64,000 nucleotides of DNA from Bacteroidota bacterium (GTDB lineage: Bacteria; Bacteroidota; Bacteroidia; Bacteroidales; JAAUTT01), in the NCBI GenBank assembly GCA_023429135.1, contig JAEYWD010000106.1:40652-104651 (forward strand), read 5' to 3'. Positions 44,769 through 53,710 of this stretch are shown here, piece by piece. Numbering within the stretch: position 1 is the first letter of the stretch; each line of letters starts with the position of its first letter. The translations under genes and the position numbers were made by a program. Below the pieces are notes generated by a model. It saw nothing but the letters and a program-made list of their open reading frames with translations, searched no databases and had not been told where the DNA came from.

Positions 44769-45404
44769 TTAAATATTCACAATTTTATTTTTTATGGCAA
44801 ACATAACCAGGGCTGCAGTATTTGAAGCACCGGTTTTGGAAAGAATATTGGAGCGGTGCCATTTTACAGTATCGAAGCTAAGAAATACTTTTTCAGCAAT
44901 CTGCTCATTGGTAAGACCTTCGCAAACATACCGGATAATTTCTACCTCCCGTTCCGAAAATTCCACCTGAGTTTCTTTCGGTGTTTTATTGCTAAAGGAA
45001 AGAATTACTTTTTGCAACAATTCCGATGAGAACCAGCTTTCTCCGGCAGCAACGGTGAGGATAGCTTTTTCTAGTTCTGCAAATCCTGCATTTTTAACCA
45101 CAAAACCTTTAGCACCGGCTTCAATCATATTAAAATAATATTGTTCATCGCCAAAGGAAGAAAGCGTAAGTACTTTAAGTCCGGGGTGCTTTTCTATTGC
45201 CTTACGGGTGGCTTCTATACCATCCATAAGGGGCATACTAATATCCATTAAAAGCAGGTCGGGTTTATGGGTTTCAAGAAGTTCAAGGAGTTCAATACCA
45301 TTTGAGGCTTCACCCAAAACTTCGGCAATACCCTCAGTTGTTAAAACCTTCCGGAGAGTCTCCCGAAACATCCGGTGATCGTCGGTGATAATAATTTTTA
45401 CCAT
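44769..45404 (-). CDS. NarL/FixJ-type response regulator
   Basis: 211 aa. Receiver: VKIIITDDHRMFRETL (acidic pair), phospho-acceptor aspartate at about 54 in LLLMDISMPLMDG, and the switch lysine in AGAKGFVVKNAG. The LuxR-type helix-turn-helix follows at about 145-205 (FSEREVEIIRYVCEGLTNEQIAEKVFLS). It is on the same strand as, and about 960 bases downstream of, a HisKA_3-type sensor kinase, the class that normally pairs with NarL regulators; a REP transposase sits in between. The pairing is inferred from class and position. Confidence 0.95.
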   Translation of the reverse strand: MVKIIITDDHRMFRETLRKVLTTEGIAEVLGEASNGIELLELLETHKPDLLLMDISMPLMDGIEATRKAIEKHPGLKVLTLSSFGDEQYYFNMIEAGAKGFVVKNAGFAELEKAILTVAAGESWFSSELLQKVILSFSNKTPKETQVEFSEREVEIIRYVCEGLTNEQIAEKVFLSFDTVKWHRSNILSKTGASNTAALVMFAIKNKIVNI

Positions 45405-45515
45405 TTAATATCTTCTATATTAGAATAACGAAAGTTCGCTATAAATACTATAAATGCGAATTAAGGGTTGAAAAGATTGATCTATTATATAATTTTAATA
45501 AATGAAATTCTTTAT

Positions 45516-45597
45516 ACCGCGGAGCGGTTAAATATGAATAGCGCCGGGTGAAACCCGGTGTATGTGAAGGACAGCCCTCCATAACCACGGAGTGGTT
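45516..45597. repeat. Left palindrome cassette of the REP-type transposase
   Basis: Three hairpins in a row: ACCGC-GGA-GCGGT (45516-45528), CCGGGT-GAA-ACCCGG (45544-45558) and AACCAC-GGA-GTGGTT (45583-45597). The middle one sits in the phrase GAATAGCGCCGGGT...ACCCGGTGT, which recurs in inverted orientation on the other side of the transposase. The rest of 45405-45604 shows nothing further. Confidence 0.88.
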
Positions 45598-45604
45598 AAA
45601 TATT

Positions 45605-46051
45605 TCATAGCAGATATTTTTCATCAAACTCAATCCCATGTTCATTTAACAATTCAATTAATTCCTCCATATAGGATTTCGTTTCATGATGTTTTTCTTG
45701 GTTTTTTACATATTCAATTAATATATCTTTATCCTTAAATGAATAGGTGAACCCACCATAACCATCCTGCCATCCGGAAAACATGGTAAAGAGATTGTTA
45801 TCTTTTATATATTCACTACTCGCTACTTTAATATCTTTTACTAAAGATGCCAATGAAACTGTAGGATGTAAATGAGTCACAATATGGATATGGTCTGCCA
45901 TTCCTCCTATACGGTATAAATGGCATTTCTTGTTTTTAAGAATACCCCAGATGTATTTATATAATTGCTGCCTGCTCTCAGTGGCAAGAGTTTTTTCATG
46001 ATTCCCAGGGGAAAAAACGATGTGATAGAGAATTTGGGTATAGGTGTTCAT
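45605..46051 (-). CDS. REP-associated tyrosine transposase (IS200-like, Y1/HUH)
   Basis: 148 aa from the ATG at 46051; a TTG at 46069 would lie inside the flanking palindrome. The Y1 transposase fold is recognisable: MNTYTQILYHIVFSPGNH at the start, the HUH motif in GGMADHIHIVTHLHP and the tyrosine-bearing helix IEYVKNQEKHHETKSY. These enzymes cut single-stranded DNA at hairpins and in RAYT form are linked to dispersed palindromes. The gene is complete and enclosed by palindrome cassettes in mirror orientation. It separates a sensor kinase gene from a response regulator gene of matching class, suggesting insertion into an existing operon. Confidence 0.92.
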   Translation of the reverse strand: MNTYTQILYHIVFSPGNHEKTLATESRQQLYKYIWGILKNKKCHLYRIGGMADHIHIVTHLHPTVSLASLVKDIKVASSEYIKDNNLFTMFSGWQDGYGGFTYSFKDKDILIEYVKNQEKHHETKSYMEELIELLNEHGIEFDEKYLL

Positions 46052-46067
46052 AATATATAATTTATTC

Positions 46068-46152
46068 AACCGCTCCGCGGTTGTGAATTTTCATTTGCTT
46101 TCCAACACCGGGTTTAACCCGGCGCTATTCACATTCCACACCTACAGCGTGG
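46068..46152. repeat. Right palindrome cassette of the REP-type transposase
   Basis: AACCGC-TCC-GCGGTT (46068-46082), CCGGGT-TTA-ACCCGG (46108-46122) and the weaker CCAC...GTGG (46136-46152). Read on the minus strand it gives GTGAATAGCGCCGGGT...ACCCGGTGTTGG, almost the left cassette, so the two sides are inverted copies. From 46153 to the kinase stop at 46366 is A/T-rich with no feature I can support. Confidence 0.88.
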
Positions 46153-46365
46153 TGAATTTACATCATTCAAAAGTAAATCAAAATCAATTTTATCAATAAT
46201 TCCAACCTTAATTCGCATTATAAATTATTTTTCCTCAAACTATATAGTCATATTTCATAGGCAGAATGGGTTAAAATTTAGATCTTTTCACGAACTTATG
46301 TTAAATATAGTAATAAAAAGTCAAAACTTAAGCGAAATTTCAAGTCAGATCAGATCTTTTAAAGC

Positions 46366-49300
46366 TCAGTCAGCGAAATCAGGAAGGACTACTTTAATAT
46401 AAATATTAGTTCCCTGTCCCGGCGAACTCTGAAAATTGATTTTACCGTTTATTGAATTCAATCGGCTTCTCATGTTCAGTAATCCTACACCCTGTTTATC
46501 CTTGAGTTTCTCTTCAACATCAAAACCTCGACCGTCATCTGAATAAAATACAAACAGAATATCATCGGTTTTTTCGATAAAAATTTTTATACTGGTAGCC
46601 CCTGAATGTTTAAGCGTATTGTTGAGGCATTCACATAAAATCCTATAAATGATTGTTTCTACAAGTTCATTAATTCGTGGAAGCATTTCGGCATGTAGTT
46701 CAACATTTATTTTGTAATTATTTCTGATTTTCATAAGAAAGGCATCCAAAGCTTCCATCAACCCGTAATTCTGCAATATATGCGGACTCAGTTTGAACGA
46801 TATCTCCCGAATTGAATGAATGGCTTCGTTGAGCAGGTCATCGATATCATGAATAGTACTTACCCTATCTGCTTTGCTATCCGGCCGTTCGAGCCATTGA
46901 ACGTAAATTTTTGCTGCAGAAAGCAATGGACCCAACCCATCGTGTAGTTCTTGCGAAAAGTTCAATCGTTCTTTTTCTTCCGTATTGATTACACTGTTCA
47001 GTAATTCCTTTTCAAGGCGTTTGCGTTCTGTAATGTCCCGGATTACAGAAACTCTTATATTCCGGTTATCCTTTATTATTGTCCGGGCTCGCGATTCAAA
47101 TATGATTGTTCCTCCATCCTTACGATTAACGAGTAACTCATAAGCATCCTCGTAGTTGGTTAAAATTTTCTGTTTCACGTCCTCCTGAGATTCAACTTTC
47201 ACGAAATCAATAATACGATGACCAATTACCTCTTCTCTCGAATATCCAATTAAATTAAGCAATTGATTGTTAACGTCAAATATAATCCCGTTTTCAGAAA
47301 ACAAAATACCTTCGAACGAAGCATCAGAAAGAACTCTTAATCGTTGTTCATTATAAATAATTTCTTCGAGAGCTTTTTTCCTGTCGGTAATATCAATTCC
47401 AATACCAGTAAAATATACCTTCTCATCGATCACCAGCCTTACTGCAGTAAAATAAAAGGAAACCTGGGACCCGTCCTTAGTTGTTAAATTTGCTTCGGAT
47501 GCTCCGTAACCTACTTCGAGCGTTCTCTTTAGCTCTGTTGCTATTTTTTGACAATCATCAGGGTTCCCTTTGTACCAGTCGAGAACATAAAAATCATTCA
47601 GTTCTTCGTCCGAATAACCGGTAATTTCGGTATGCTTTTTATTCCAGCGTTTCAATCTGCCTTCTGCATCATATAGATAAAGCAATCCTGGAACGCTGTC
47701 GATCACTGCATCAGTGAAAAGTTTTTCTTTTAAAAAATTTTCCTGAGCTTTTAGCTTTTCCTTTTCTGCTTCAAGTTTTTCAAGAGCAAAGCCAATGTTG
47801 TTGGTAACTTCCTGAAGGAGGTTTATTTCAGAATCGTTAAAAAATGACACCTCAGCAGCATACAAGGCAAGTACCCCAATTGTTTTTCCGTCTGTTTTGA
47901 TGGGGAAGGCTGCCGAAGCACGATAACCTCTCTTCAGCGCCTCCTCTCTCCATGGGACCATAGTAGGGTCGGTAATAATATCAGCAGTACTGTAAGGTTT
48001 TCCCATCCTGAAAGCATAGGCTGCAGGTCCCTCTTTATGAAGGTTGTTCAAAATTAATATATCTTTCATTGCTGCCAGATAGCCGTCTTCGTGACCGGCC
48101 CATGCCACAGGCTTTATCCCGAGACTTATTTCGTCAGCCAGCCCAATCCATGCCATTAGGAATTTACCGTGCTCTACTGCTATGTTACATGTTTCTCGCA
48201 GGATGGTATCAGGCTCTTTGGCTAACACAATCATTTGGCTGATCTTACTGGTGATAGCATAAACACGGTTGGCTCTTTTAATCTCCAGTTCGTCTAGTTT
48301 TCGTTTGGTAATATCAATATTGAAACCGGCTATGCCATCAACGCTGTTGTTGTTATATATGGGGGCAACTATCTGTTGAAAATAACGATTTTCCCCCTTT
48401 ACAATGTATTCGCATTCCGTATCAACAATTTCTCCATTCCGGGCTTTCAGATTATTTGCTACCCAAAGATCATAATCCTGTTGAGTTACTGAAGAATTTT
48501 CGGGTTTTTTCCCCAGAATGCTGCCAAAATGATTAACGAGTCTTTTATTCTCCAGAATACCCACATTGTCCCTGTTTCGGGCCCAGATTTCGAAAGGAGC
48601 ATTTTCGATAATTGTATTTAGCAGCGCCTCCCTGGTTCGTAAGGCATTTTCGGCAAGTTTTCTCTCACCAATATCGTTCATGGTAGCAATAATCCCTACC
48701 ACGTTGCCCTCATTATCGTGATGAGGCATGTAAGTAGCTTCCATCCAACCCCTTTTGCCGCTATGGGGAATAAAATAGTCGAATTCAAGAGAAATTTCCT
48801 TTTCGCCATGAAGAATGCGATGAAGGATTTTATCGATCCCATTCCCCCTTATATGAGGAAAAAAGGCACTGGCGTTTTTCCCAAGTATTTCCGAAGCCTT
48901 AATCCCGGTTATTTTTTCCATAAACGGATTCCAGAGCTGGTAGCATAAATTTGAATCGTACACAATGATTCCATGGCCTGCGCCTGATATGATCTCCTTA
49001 TTAAACCGATTTGCCTGAATTAATTCATTTTCGACCCGTTTTCGTGAAGTAATATCACGAATAACCGCAACAATTGCTGCCTCTCCATTCCAGATAACAT
49101 TCTTAAGCGCCACTTCAGCAAAAAATATGGTCCGGGTTAAGGGGCGTATGGCTTTCCATTCGAATACCAACGGTTCTCCCTCCAGAGTCCTTCTCCAGTA
49201 ATAGTGCAAAAGTTTCATATCGGTTGAGGTAGCTGAAAGATCGGAAACTGCAATTTGCATGGCTTCCTCCCTTGTAAGTTCAAATATGCGAAGGGTAGCC

Positions 49301-49875
49301 AGGTTCACCTCCATAATCTTTCCCAGCTCATCGTGTATCAGTATGGCATCATAAGTACTGTCGAAAATCGAACGAAGGTTGAGTTCCGAAACTCTGATCT
49401 GCTCCTGCGATTTTAACCTTTCGGTAATATCACTGGCAATAATTACCAGGTAACTCCAACCTTCAAAGAAGCTAATCTGAACTGAAAGCTGGATAATTCT
49501 GAATAAATGTTCGGGCAGATTGATAAGGGTCTCTGCTGTCATAGCGCCGGATTCACCCTCGGAGATTGTATTACAGAGGTTTTTAATTTTTTCCGAAACA
49601 TCTGAGTCTAAGAAATCATATATTGAATTACCAATAAGGTTTTCTTTGGTGGTATTTAAAATAGATGCAGCAGCGTGATTTGCTTCTATGATTATACCAC
49701 TGCCTGCCTCTGCTTCAAATATCCCATCCCTGGTTTTATCCAGCAGCGCTCTAAAACGCTCCAGGTGGGATAATTTATTCTGTAATTCCGGGAAATAGCT
49801 TTTGCGCGATGAGGAATCTCCTAATCCAATAATCTTATCTTTCAGGCTATCCCATTCTTCCTGGTTTTTCATCAC
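46366..49875 (-). CDS. Soluble multi-PAS/GAF sensor histidine kinase (HisKA_3 class)
   Basis: 1169 aa with no membrane segment. Four PAS domains (about 36-150, 160-275, 285-400, 410-525), a GAF domain (about 540-700, with WIGLADEISLGIKPVAWAG and GKTIGVLALYA), two more PAS domains (about 715-830, 835-950), then HisKA_3 (EERLNFSQELHDGLGPLLS-like, phospho-histidine in LHDGLGP) and HATPase_c (LNNTLKHSGATSIKI, DDGRGFD, GVGLLNMRSR). It senses cytoplasmic signals such as redox state, small ligands or cofactors, which cannot be told here. Its start overlaps the stop of the ErcA-like gene by four bases (ATGA), so both come from one transcript. Likely output: the NarL-type regulator at 44769. Confidence 0.93.
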   Translation of the reverse strand: MMKNQEEWDSLKDKIIGLGDSSSRKSYFPELQNKLSHLERFRALLDKTRDGIFEAEAGSGIIIEANHAAASILNTTKENLIGNSIYDFLDSDVSEKIKNLCNTISEGESGAMTAETLINLPEHLFRIIQLSVQISFFEGWSYLVIIASDITERLKSQEQIRVSELNLRSIFDSTYDAILIHDELGKIMEVNLATLRIFELTREEAMQIAVSDLSATSTDMKLLHYYWRRTLEGEPLVFEWKAIRPLTRTIFFAEVALKNVIWNGEAAIVAVIRDITSRKRVENELIQANRFNKEIISGAGHGIIVYDSNLCYQLWNPFMEKITGIKASEILGKNASAFFPHIRGNGIDKILHRILHGEKEISLEFDYFIPHSGKRGWMEATYMPHHDNEGNVVGIIATMNDIGERKLAENALRTREALLNTIIENAPFEIWARNRDNVGILENKRLVNHFGSILGKKPENSSVTQQDYDLWVANNLKARNGEIVDTECEYIVKGENRYFQQIVAPIYNNNSVDGIAGFNIDITKRKLDELEIKRANRVYAITSKISQMIVLAKEPDTILRETCNIAVEHGKFLMAWIGLADEISLGIKPVAWAGHEDGYLAAMKDILILNNLHKEGPAAYAFRMGKPYSTADIITDPTMVPWREEALKRGYRASAAFPIKTDGKTIGVLALYAAEVSFFNDSEINLLQEVTNNIGFALEKLEAEKEKLKAQENFLKEKLFTDAVIDSVPGLLYLYDAEGRLKRWNKKHTEITGYSDEELNDFYVLDWYKGNPDDCQKIATELKRTLEVGYGASEANLTTKDGSQVSFYFTAVRLVIDEKVYFTGIGIDITDRKKALEEIIYNEQRLRVLSDASFEGILFSENGIIFDVNNQLLNLIGYSREEVIGHRIIDFVKVESQEDVKQKILTNYEDAYELLVNRKDGGTIIFESRARTIIKDNRNIRVSVIRDITERKRLEKELLNSVINTEEKERLNFSQELHDGLGPLLSAAKIYVQWLERPDSKADRVSTIHDIDDLLNEAIHSIREISFKLSPHILQNYGLMEALDAFLMKIRNNYKINVELHAEMLPRINELVETIIYRILCECLNNTLKHSGATSIKIFIEKTDDILFVFYSDDGRGFDVEEKLKDKQGVGLLNMRSRLNSINGKINFQSSPGQGTNIYIKVVLPDFAD

Positions 49876-51020
49876 AAAACCTCCTTTAAAAGAATTTCAA
49901 AGTCTTTTACAGAAGGTCTGCGTGGATTTGTTGCATTGCAAGGATCTTTCAGAGCATTTGTTGCAAGAATTTCAATATCCTCCGATCCCAAACCTGTAGC
50001 ACCCTGCTCAAATGTAATACCCGTTTCCTGAATAAATTCAGAAGCAGCCTGTTTCAAGGAAGATTTAATATTGGACAAAGCGGAGGTTTTCCTGTTTTTA
50101 ACAACAATATCATAAATATCCTTATATCTGGATTCCGCATAATTGTAATTAAACTCAATAACTCCGGGCAAGAGAGCGGCATTGCATATTCCATGAGGAA
50201 TGTCCAGAGATCCGCCCAGACTATGGGCCAGGGCATGAACACAACCAAGGCTCGCATTTGAAAATGCAAGGCCTGCGTGTAAGCTCCCAAGCATAATTTT
50301 ACCACGTATCTCTAAATCGAAGGGATTCCGGACACATTCCCGGAGATTACCAGCTATAAGTTCAATGGCTTTTAATGCATGCATATCGGTAAATGCCGAA
50401 CTGGCGCTGGAAACATATGCTTCAACGGCATGAACAAGAGCATCTATACCGGTGTAGGCAGTAATATGAGCATTGAGTGATGTTAAAGGGACCGGATCTA
50501 CTAGAGCGATGTCGGGAACAACAGATTTACTTATTATAGCAATCTTAACTCTGCTGGTGGTGTTATTAATAATGGCAAATTGGGAGACATCAGCCGAACT
50601 ACCACTGGTAGTAGGTATACAAATAAGCGGGGGTATTGGAACAGGTACCATATCCACTCCTTCGAACTCTAATATATGCCTGTGATTTGACGATACAATC
50701 CCGATACCTTTAGCGCAGTCTATAACACTTCCTCCTCCAACGGCAATAATAATATTACAGTTTTTTTGTATGTAGAATTGAGCGCCCATCATTATTTGGG
50801 TATCCCTTGGATTTGGAGATACATCGGAAAAAATTTCATATGCAATGTTTTTGCTCTCAAGGGTATCCGTAATATCCTTTACCCAACCACACCTCAAAAC
50901 TTCTGCATCAGTGACTATTAAAACATTTTTTGCTCCGAGATTTTTTGCATACTGGCCAGCCAGTTTTCTGGAATCATTTCCAAAAACAAATTCGGGGACA
51001 AGAAATTTTCGAAGCAGCAT
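49872..51020 (-). CDS. Iron-containing alcohol dehydrogenase, ErcA-like
   Basis: 382 aa group III alcohol dehydrogenase. The N-terminal Rossmann part has VAVGGG-type IIAVGGGSVIDCAKG, followed by PLICIPTTSGSSADVS; the metal-binding C-terminal part contains GIDALVHAVEAYVS and HALAHSLGGSLDIPHG with the conserved histidines. The N-terminus LRKFLVPEFVFGNDSRKLAG recalls ErcA proteins, which in pseudomonads lie among sensor kinase and LuxR regulator genes and affect alcohol-oxidation control. Here it is translationally coupled to a multi-PAS kinase, which favours a regulatory or sensing role over plain catabolism. Enzymatic class firm; ErcA identity moderate and from memory. Confidence 0.9.
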   Translation of the reverse strand: MLLRKFLVPEFVFGNDSRKLAGQYAKNLGAKNVLIVTDAEVLRCGWVKDITDTLESKNIAYEIFSDVSPNPRDTQIMMGAQFYIQKNCNIIIAVGGGSVIDCAKGIGIVSSNHRHILEFEGVDMVPVPIPPLICIPTTSGSSADVSQFAIINNTTSRVKIAIISKSVVPDIALVDPVPLTSLNAHITAYTGIDALVHAVEAYVSSASSAFTDMHALKAIELIAGNLRECVRNPFDLEIRGKIMLGSLHAGLAFSNASLGCVHALAHSLGGSLDIPHGICNAALLPGVIEFNYNYAESRYKDIYDIVVKNRKTSALSNIKSSLKQAASEFIQETGITFEQGATGLGSEDIEILATNALKDPCNATNPRRPSVKDFEILLKEVL

Positions 51021-51218
51021 GTGTAAAATTTTAATTAACGCCCAGTGTCTTCTTCAATACTCATTTATTTCTAAGTTAGAAGTTTAAAATGAGATTTCAA
51101 AGTCTGAATTTTACAAATCGCTCTTTGCTTTTTTGATCCGAAAAACAGTGAGGCAGGTTGAGTGCCTTACCTGCATACCAGGTGTTATTGTAACCAAATA
51201 TTATCAAAACCATGATAA

Positions 51219-51439
51219 TTCTACTTTGACAGATTAGTTTGTAAATATTTAATTAGCCACTAATGCACGAATTGAGCCACGCAAACTGCGTGGGTTTTCG
51301 TGTAAATTATCAAAGGAGGATGCAGTTATATTGAGAGAATGTTAATGCATAATATTCACGAATAACCGAAAACAAGTTTTCGGTGAAAAAACTTTTCATT
51401 AGTGCATTAGTGGCAAAAAGGTAATGTGTCAAAGTAGAA
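51219..51439. mobile_element. 221-bp element of nested inverted repeats (MITE-like)
   Basis: Outer ends TTCTACTTTGACA (51219-51231) and its exact complement at 51427-51439; the match continues inward by ATTA after one mismatch. Next inside, GCCACTAATGCAC (51256-51268) pairs with 51402-51414; then TTCGTG...ATTAT (51297-51310) with ATAAT...CACGAA (51350-51363). Two self-contained hairpins, CCACGCA/TGCGTGG (51277-51293) and CCGAAAAC/GTTTTCGG (51366-51383), sit in the arms. No coding frame. The flanks 51021-51218 and 51440-51485 hold nothing else I can support, and no clear target duplication is seen. Confidence 0.8.
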
Positions 51440-51485
51440 ATAAATATCTAGTATTTTGTTAGATGCACTCAAATTAGAGAAAGCC

Positions 51486-52772
51486 TTACTGTTTCATCAT
51501 CTTAATAGCCGTATAAAGCACTCCTGCTTCTCCTCTGAAAGTTCCGGAACCTTTGGGCTCGTTTTTCTCGGTATACCACTCGAAAAATCCGTTATTTACT
51601 TTTACACGGTCCACCATGGGCAAAATATGAGTATAGGCTTCGTTCCAAAATCCGTAACGAATAAGTTGCTGAATCATCCGGCCACCAAACCATGTCCAGT
51701 CGCCCCCGTTCTGGTAACCATACGGGTACATACCTTTTCCTTTAAAGAACCCTTGCGGATAAGGCGGATAAAGCGTTAAACCAATGGTTGCAGCACCACT
51801 TGCCTTTACGTTGGCCACCATCTTGCCGAGCGAAATTTTTATTTCCTCCTTACTTAGTAAACCAGCCTCAATGGCCACTGCTGTTCCTCCGTGGTAATAT
51901 ACCTGGTTCTCGTCCCAACTGGCAGGAAAAGGAGACCCATTGAGGTAAATATGCGGGATAAACTTCTGATTTTTAGCATCCCATAAATACTTACGAATGT
52001 TTTTAGCAATTTGCTCTCTTACCGGCAACAATTCGGTTTTAAAACCGGGCTCAAGTTCCATGAGGTTATCCAGGGCAATTACAAACATAGCATTGTCGTA
52101 AACATCAATGGCATAATGTGTGTCGCTGGTAAGGTAAACACCCCAGTCGTGTTCGGGCTGAACATCGCCCCAGTCGGCGGTGGTAGCACCCCATATGAGC
52201 CCATAACGGTAGCTGTAACGATGATCCAGAAGATAATAAACGGCTTTCCTCATGCGGGTCAAAACCGTTTCTCCACCTGCCTTTTCCTGCAGAATGGCTT
52301 TATTGCCTGTTTTTTTCACATACTTATAAACTGCCTGAATCAGCGAAGTTTCCTGATCGGTTTCAACCGTATTTTTATGACCGGCATGCAGGGTGTCGAG
52401 GGGTGAATAAAAATATTCGTAGCCTCCCTGGGCATGCTGTTTGGGAATAAAACCATCCTGAATGTTGCCATCTACTCCCTGAAGTTTAAAAAACACCATC
52501 AGGTTTTCCTTAATTTGCTCAGCAGGCACAGTATCCAGAGCCAGTTCGATAAAGGTGTTGAAATCGCGGATCCACACTTCGCCATAGCCGTCGCCAGCAT
52601 TCAGCCCTTTGGCAACAACATCAAGCGCCAGTTTTTCAACAAAGGCAAAATTTGTGTTTTGATTCGCCTTTTGGGCCAGTTGGCTTTTGGTGGTTATCTG
52701 GGAATTCACGAAACTAAAGCAACACAGTACCGAAATTAAAACCATTAACACTTTCTTCATTTTTATTGTCAT
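51486..52772 (-). CDS. Secreted (alpha/alpha)6 six-hairpin glycosidase-like enzyme
   Basis: 428 aa; signal peptide VLMVLISVLCCFSFVNSQ, with two possible starts four codons apart (52772 and 52760). The whole mature protein is an alpha/alpha barrel: GEVWIRDFNTFIELAL with the WxRD motif found in GH63/GH15/debranching-type enzymes, DGFIPKQHAQGGYEYFYSP, TDQETSLIQAVYKYV, DVYDNAMFVIALDNL and NGGDWTWFGGRMIQQLI. Acidic candidates for catalysis are the Asp in WIRD, the Glu in VETDQE and the Glu near WYTEKNEP. Family number unclear. It is divergent from the sigma-FecR-SusCD operon across a 338-bp gap, so it is likely part of the same locus. Confidence 0.82.
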   Translation of the reverse strand: MTIKMKKVLMVLISVLCCFSFVNSQITTKSQLAQKANQNTNFAFVEKLALDVVAKGLNAGDGYGEVWIRDFNTFIELALDTVPAEQIKENLMVFFKLQGVDGNIQDGFIPKQHAQGGYEYFYSPLDTLHAGHKNTVETDQETSLIQAVYKYVKKTGNKAILQEKAGGETVLTRMRKAVYYLLDHRYSYRYGLIWGATTADWGDVQPEHDWGVYLTSDTHYAIDVYDNAMFVIALDNLMELEPGFKTELLPVREQIAKNIRKYLWDAKNQKFIPHIYLNGSPFPASWDENQVYYHGGTAVAIEAGLLSKEEIKISLGKMVANVKASGAATIGLTLYPPYPQGFFKGKGMYPYGYQNGGDWTWFGGRMIQQLIRYGFWNEAYTHILPMVDRVKVNNGFFEWYTEKNEPKGSGTFRGEAGVLYTAIKMMKQ

Positions 52773-53050
52773 TATAAGTTAATACAAGCATTTCTGAACA
52801 CTATGGTTTCAATTTTTACAAACGACTTTCATCAGGTCGCTCATCGTCACAGCCGGGTAACAACACCACCGTTATACGGTCAAGTACTTTGGAACAATAA
52901 CCGATGATTAAGTTTACCGGATTCAGTAAATATATAACAATTAATCAGTATCATTTCAGCATTTTTAAAAGTATAGCTCCAATTCCATCAGTAGAAAAAT
53001 TAAAAAGATTTATTAATATTGAATAACTATAAAGTGTATAAAATACTATT

Positions 53051-53058
53051 TATTTTTG
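53051..53058 (+). promoter_or_regulatory. Candidate -7 element of the PUL sigma operon
   Basis: TATTTTTG matches TAnnTTTG and lies 52 bases before the sigma start. No -33 match at the right distance. The remainder of the 338-bp gap (52773-53110) is A/T-rich and must hold the divergent promoter of the six-hairpin enzyme, which I could not place. Confidence 0.4.
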
Positions 53059-53110
53059 TGAAGGTTTTATGACAAAATGAGTCTCTAACAAACTTAAAAC
53101 TACACCTATT

Positions 53111-53647
53111 TTGGAAAGTGACAACGAATTGATACAAGGTTTAAAACATGGGGATATTAAAGCCTTTGAATCCATTTATAAAAAATTCCATCAGAGGCTG
53201 TATTCCTTTTGCAGTAAGCTGTTACTAAACGACGATGATGCCGATGATGTAGTTCAGAAGGTATTTATAACTTTATGGGAGCATCGTGAAAGAATTAATA
53301 TTGAAAAAACGCTGGCCGGATATATCTTTACACTTGCACGAAACACGGCCTATCACGATCTTAAACTATCCATTCACAAAACCACCGCCTACGAATCGCA
53401 CGTAAATTCTAAAAACGACTTCCTGGATATAGAAAAAGACGAGGTGCTCTTTAACGAATTAATCGCTGTTCTGAATAAGTTAATTGACCAACTTCCCCCT
53501 CAACGCAGACTTATTTTTCGACTTAACCGATTTTATAATCTCACCTATAAAAATATTTCTCAGAAATTAAACATTTCCGAAAACACTGTTGATACGCAAA
53601 TACGGCGTGCTTTGGACTTTCTGAAAAAAAGTTTTGAAAAATATTAA
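53111..53647 (+). CDS. ECF sigma factor of the polysaccharide utilisation locus
   Basis: 178 aa. The start is a TTG: the frame upstream runs to a stop at 53078 with no ATG, and the protein begins exactly where the family does (ESDNELIQGLKHGDIKAFE). Region 2: YKKFHQRLYSFCSKLLLND with DDADDVVQKVFITLWEHRE; region 4: LPPQRRLIFRLNRFYNLTYKNIS and ISENTVDTQIRRALDFL. This is the Bacteroidota FecI-type subgroup that is released by a FecR anti-sigma when a TonB transducer binds its glycan. Followed 63 bases later by fecR. Confidence 0.95.
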   Translation: MESDNELIQGLKHGDIKAFESIYKKFHQRLYSFCSKLLLNDDDADDVVQKVFITLWEHRERINIEKTLAGYIFTLARNTAYHDLKLSIHKTTAYESHVNSKNDFLDIEKDEVLFNELIAVLNKLIDQLPPQRRLIFRLNRFYNLTYKNISQKLNISENTVDTQIRRALDFLKKSFEKY

Positions 53648-53710
53648 AAAAAATCACATCTCTGTCACGGAAAAGTGTACTAACTACACTCTTTACTATA
53701 GAATAATGAT

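Noticed and set aside
46153..46365. Possible remnant of the original kinase-regulator junction
   Set aside because: No coding trace or paired repeat could be recognised in this stretch.
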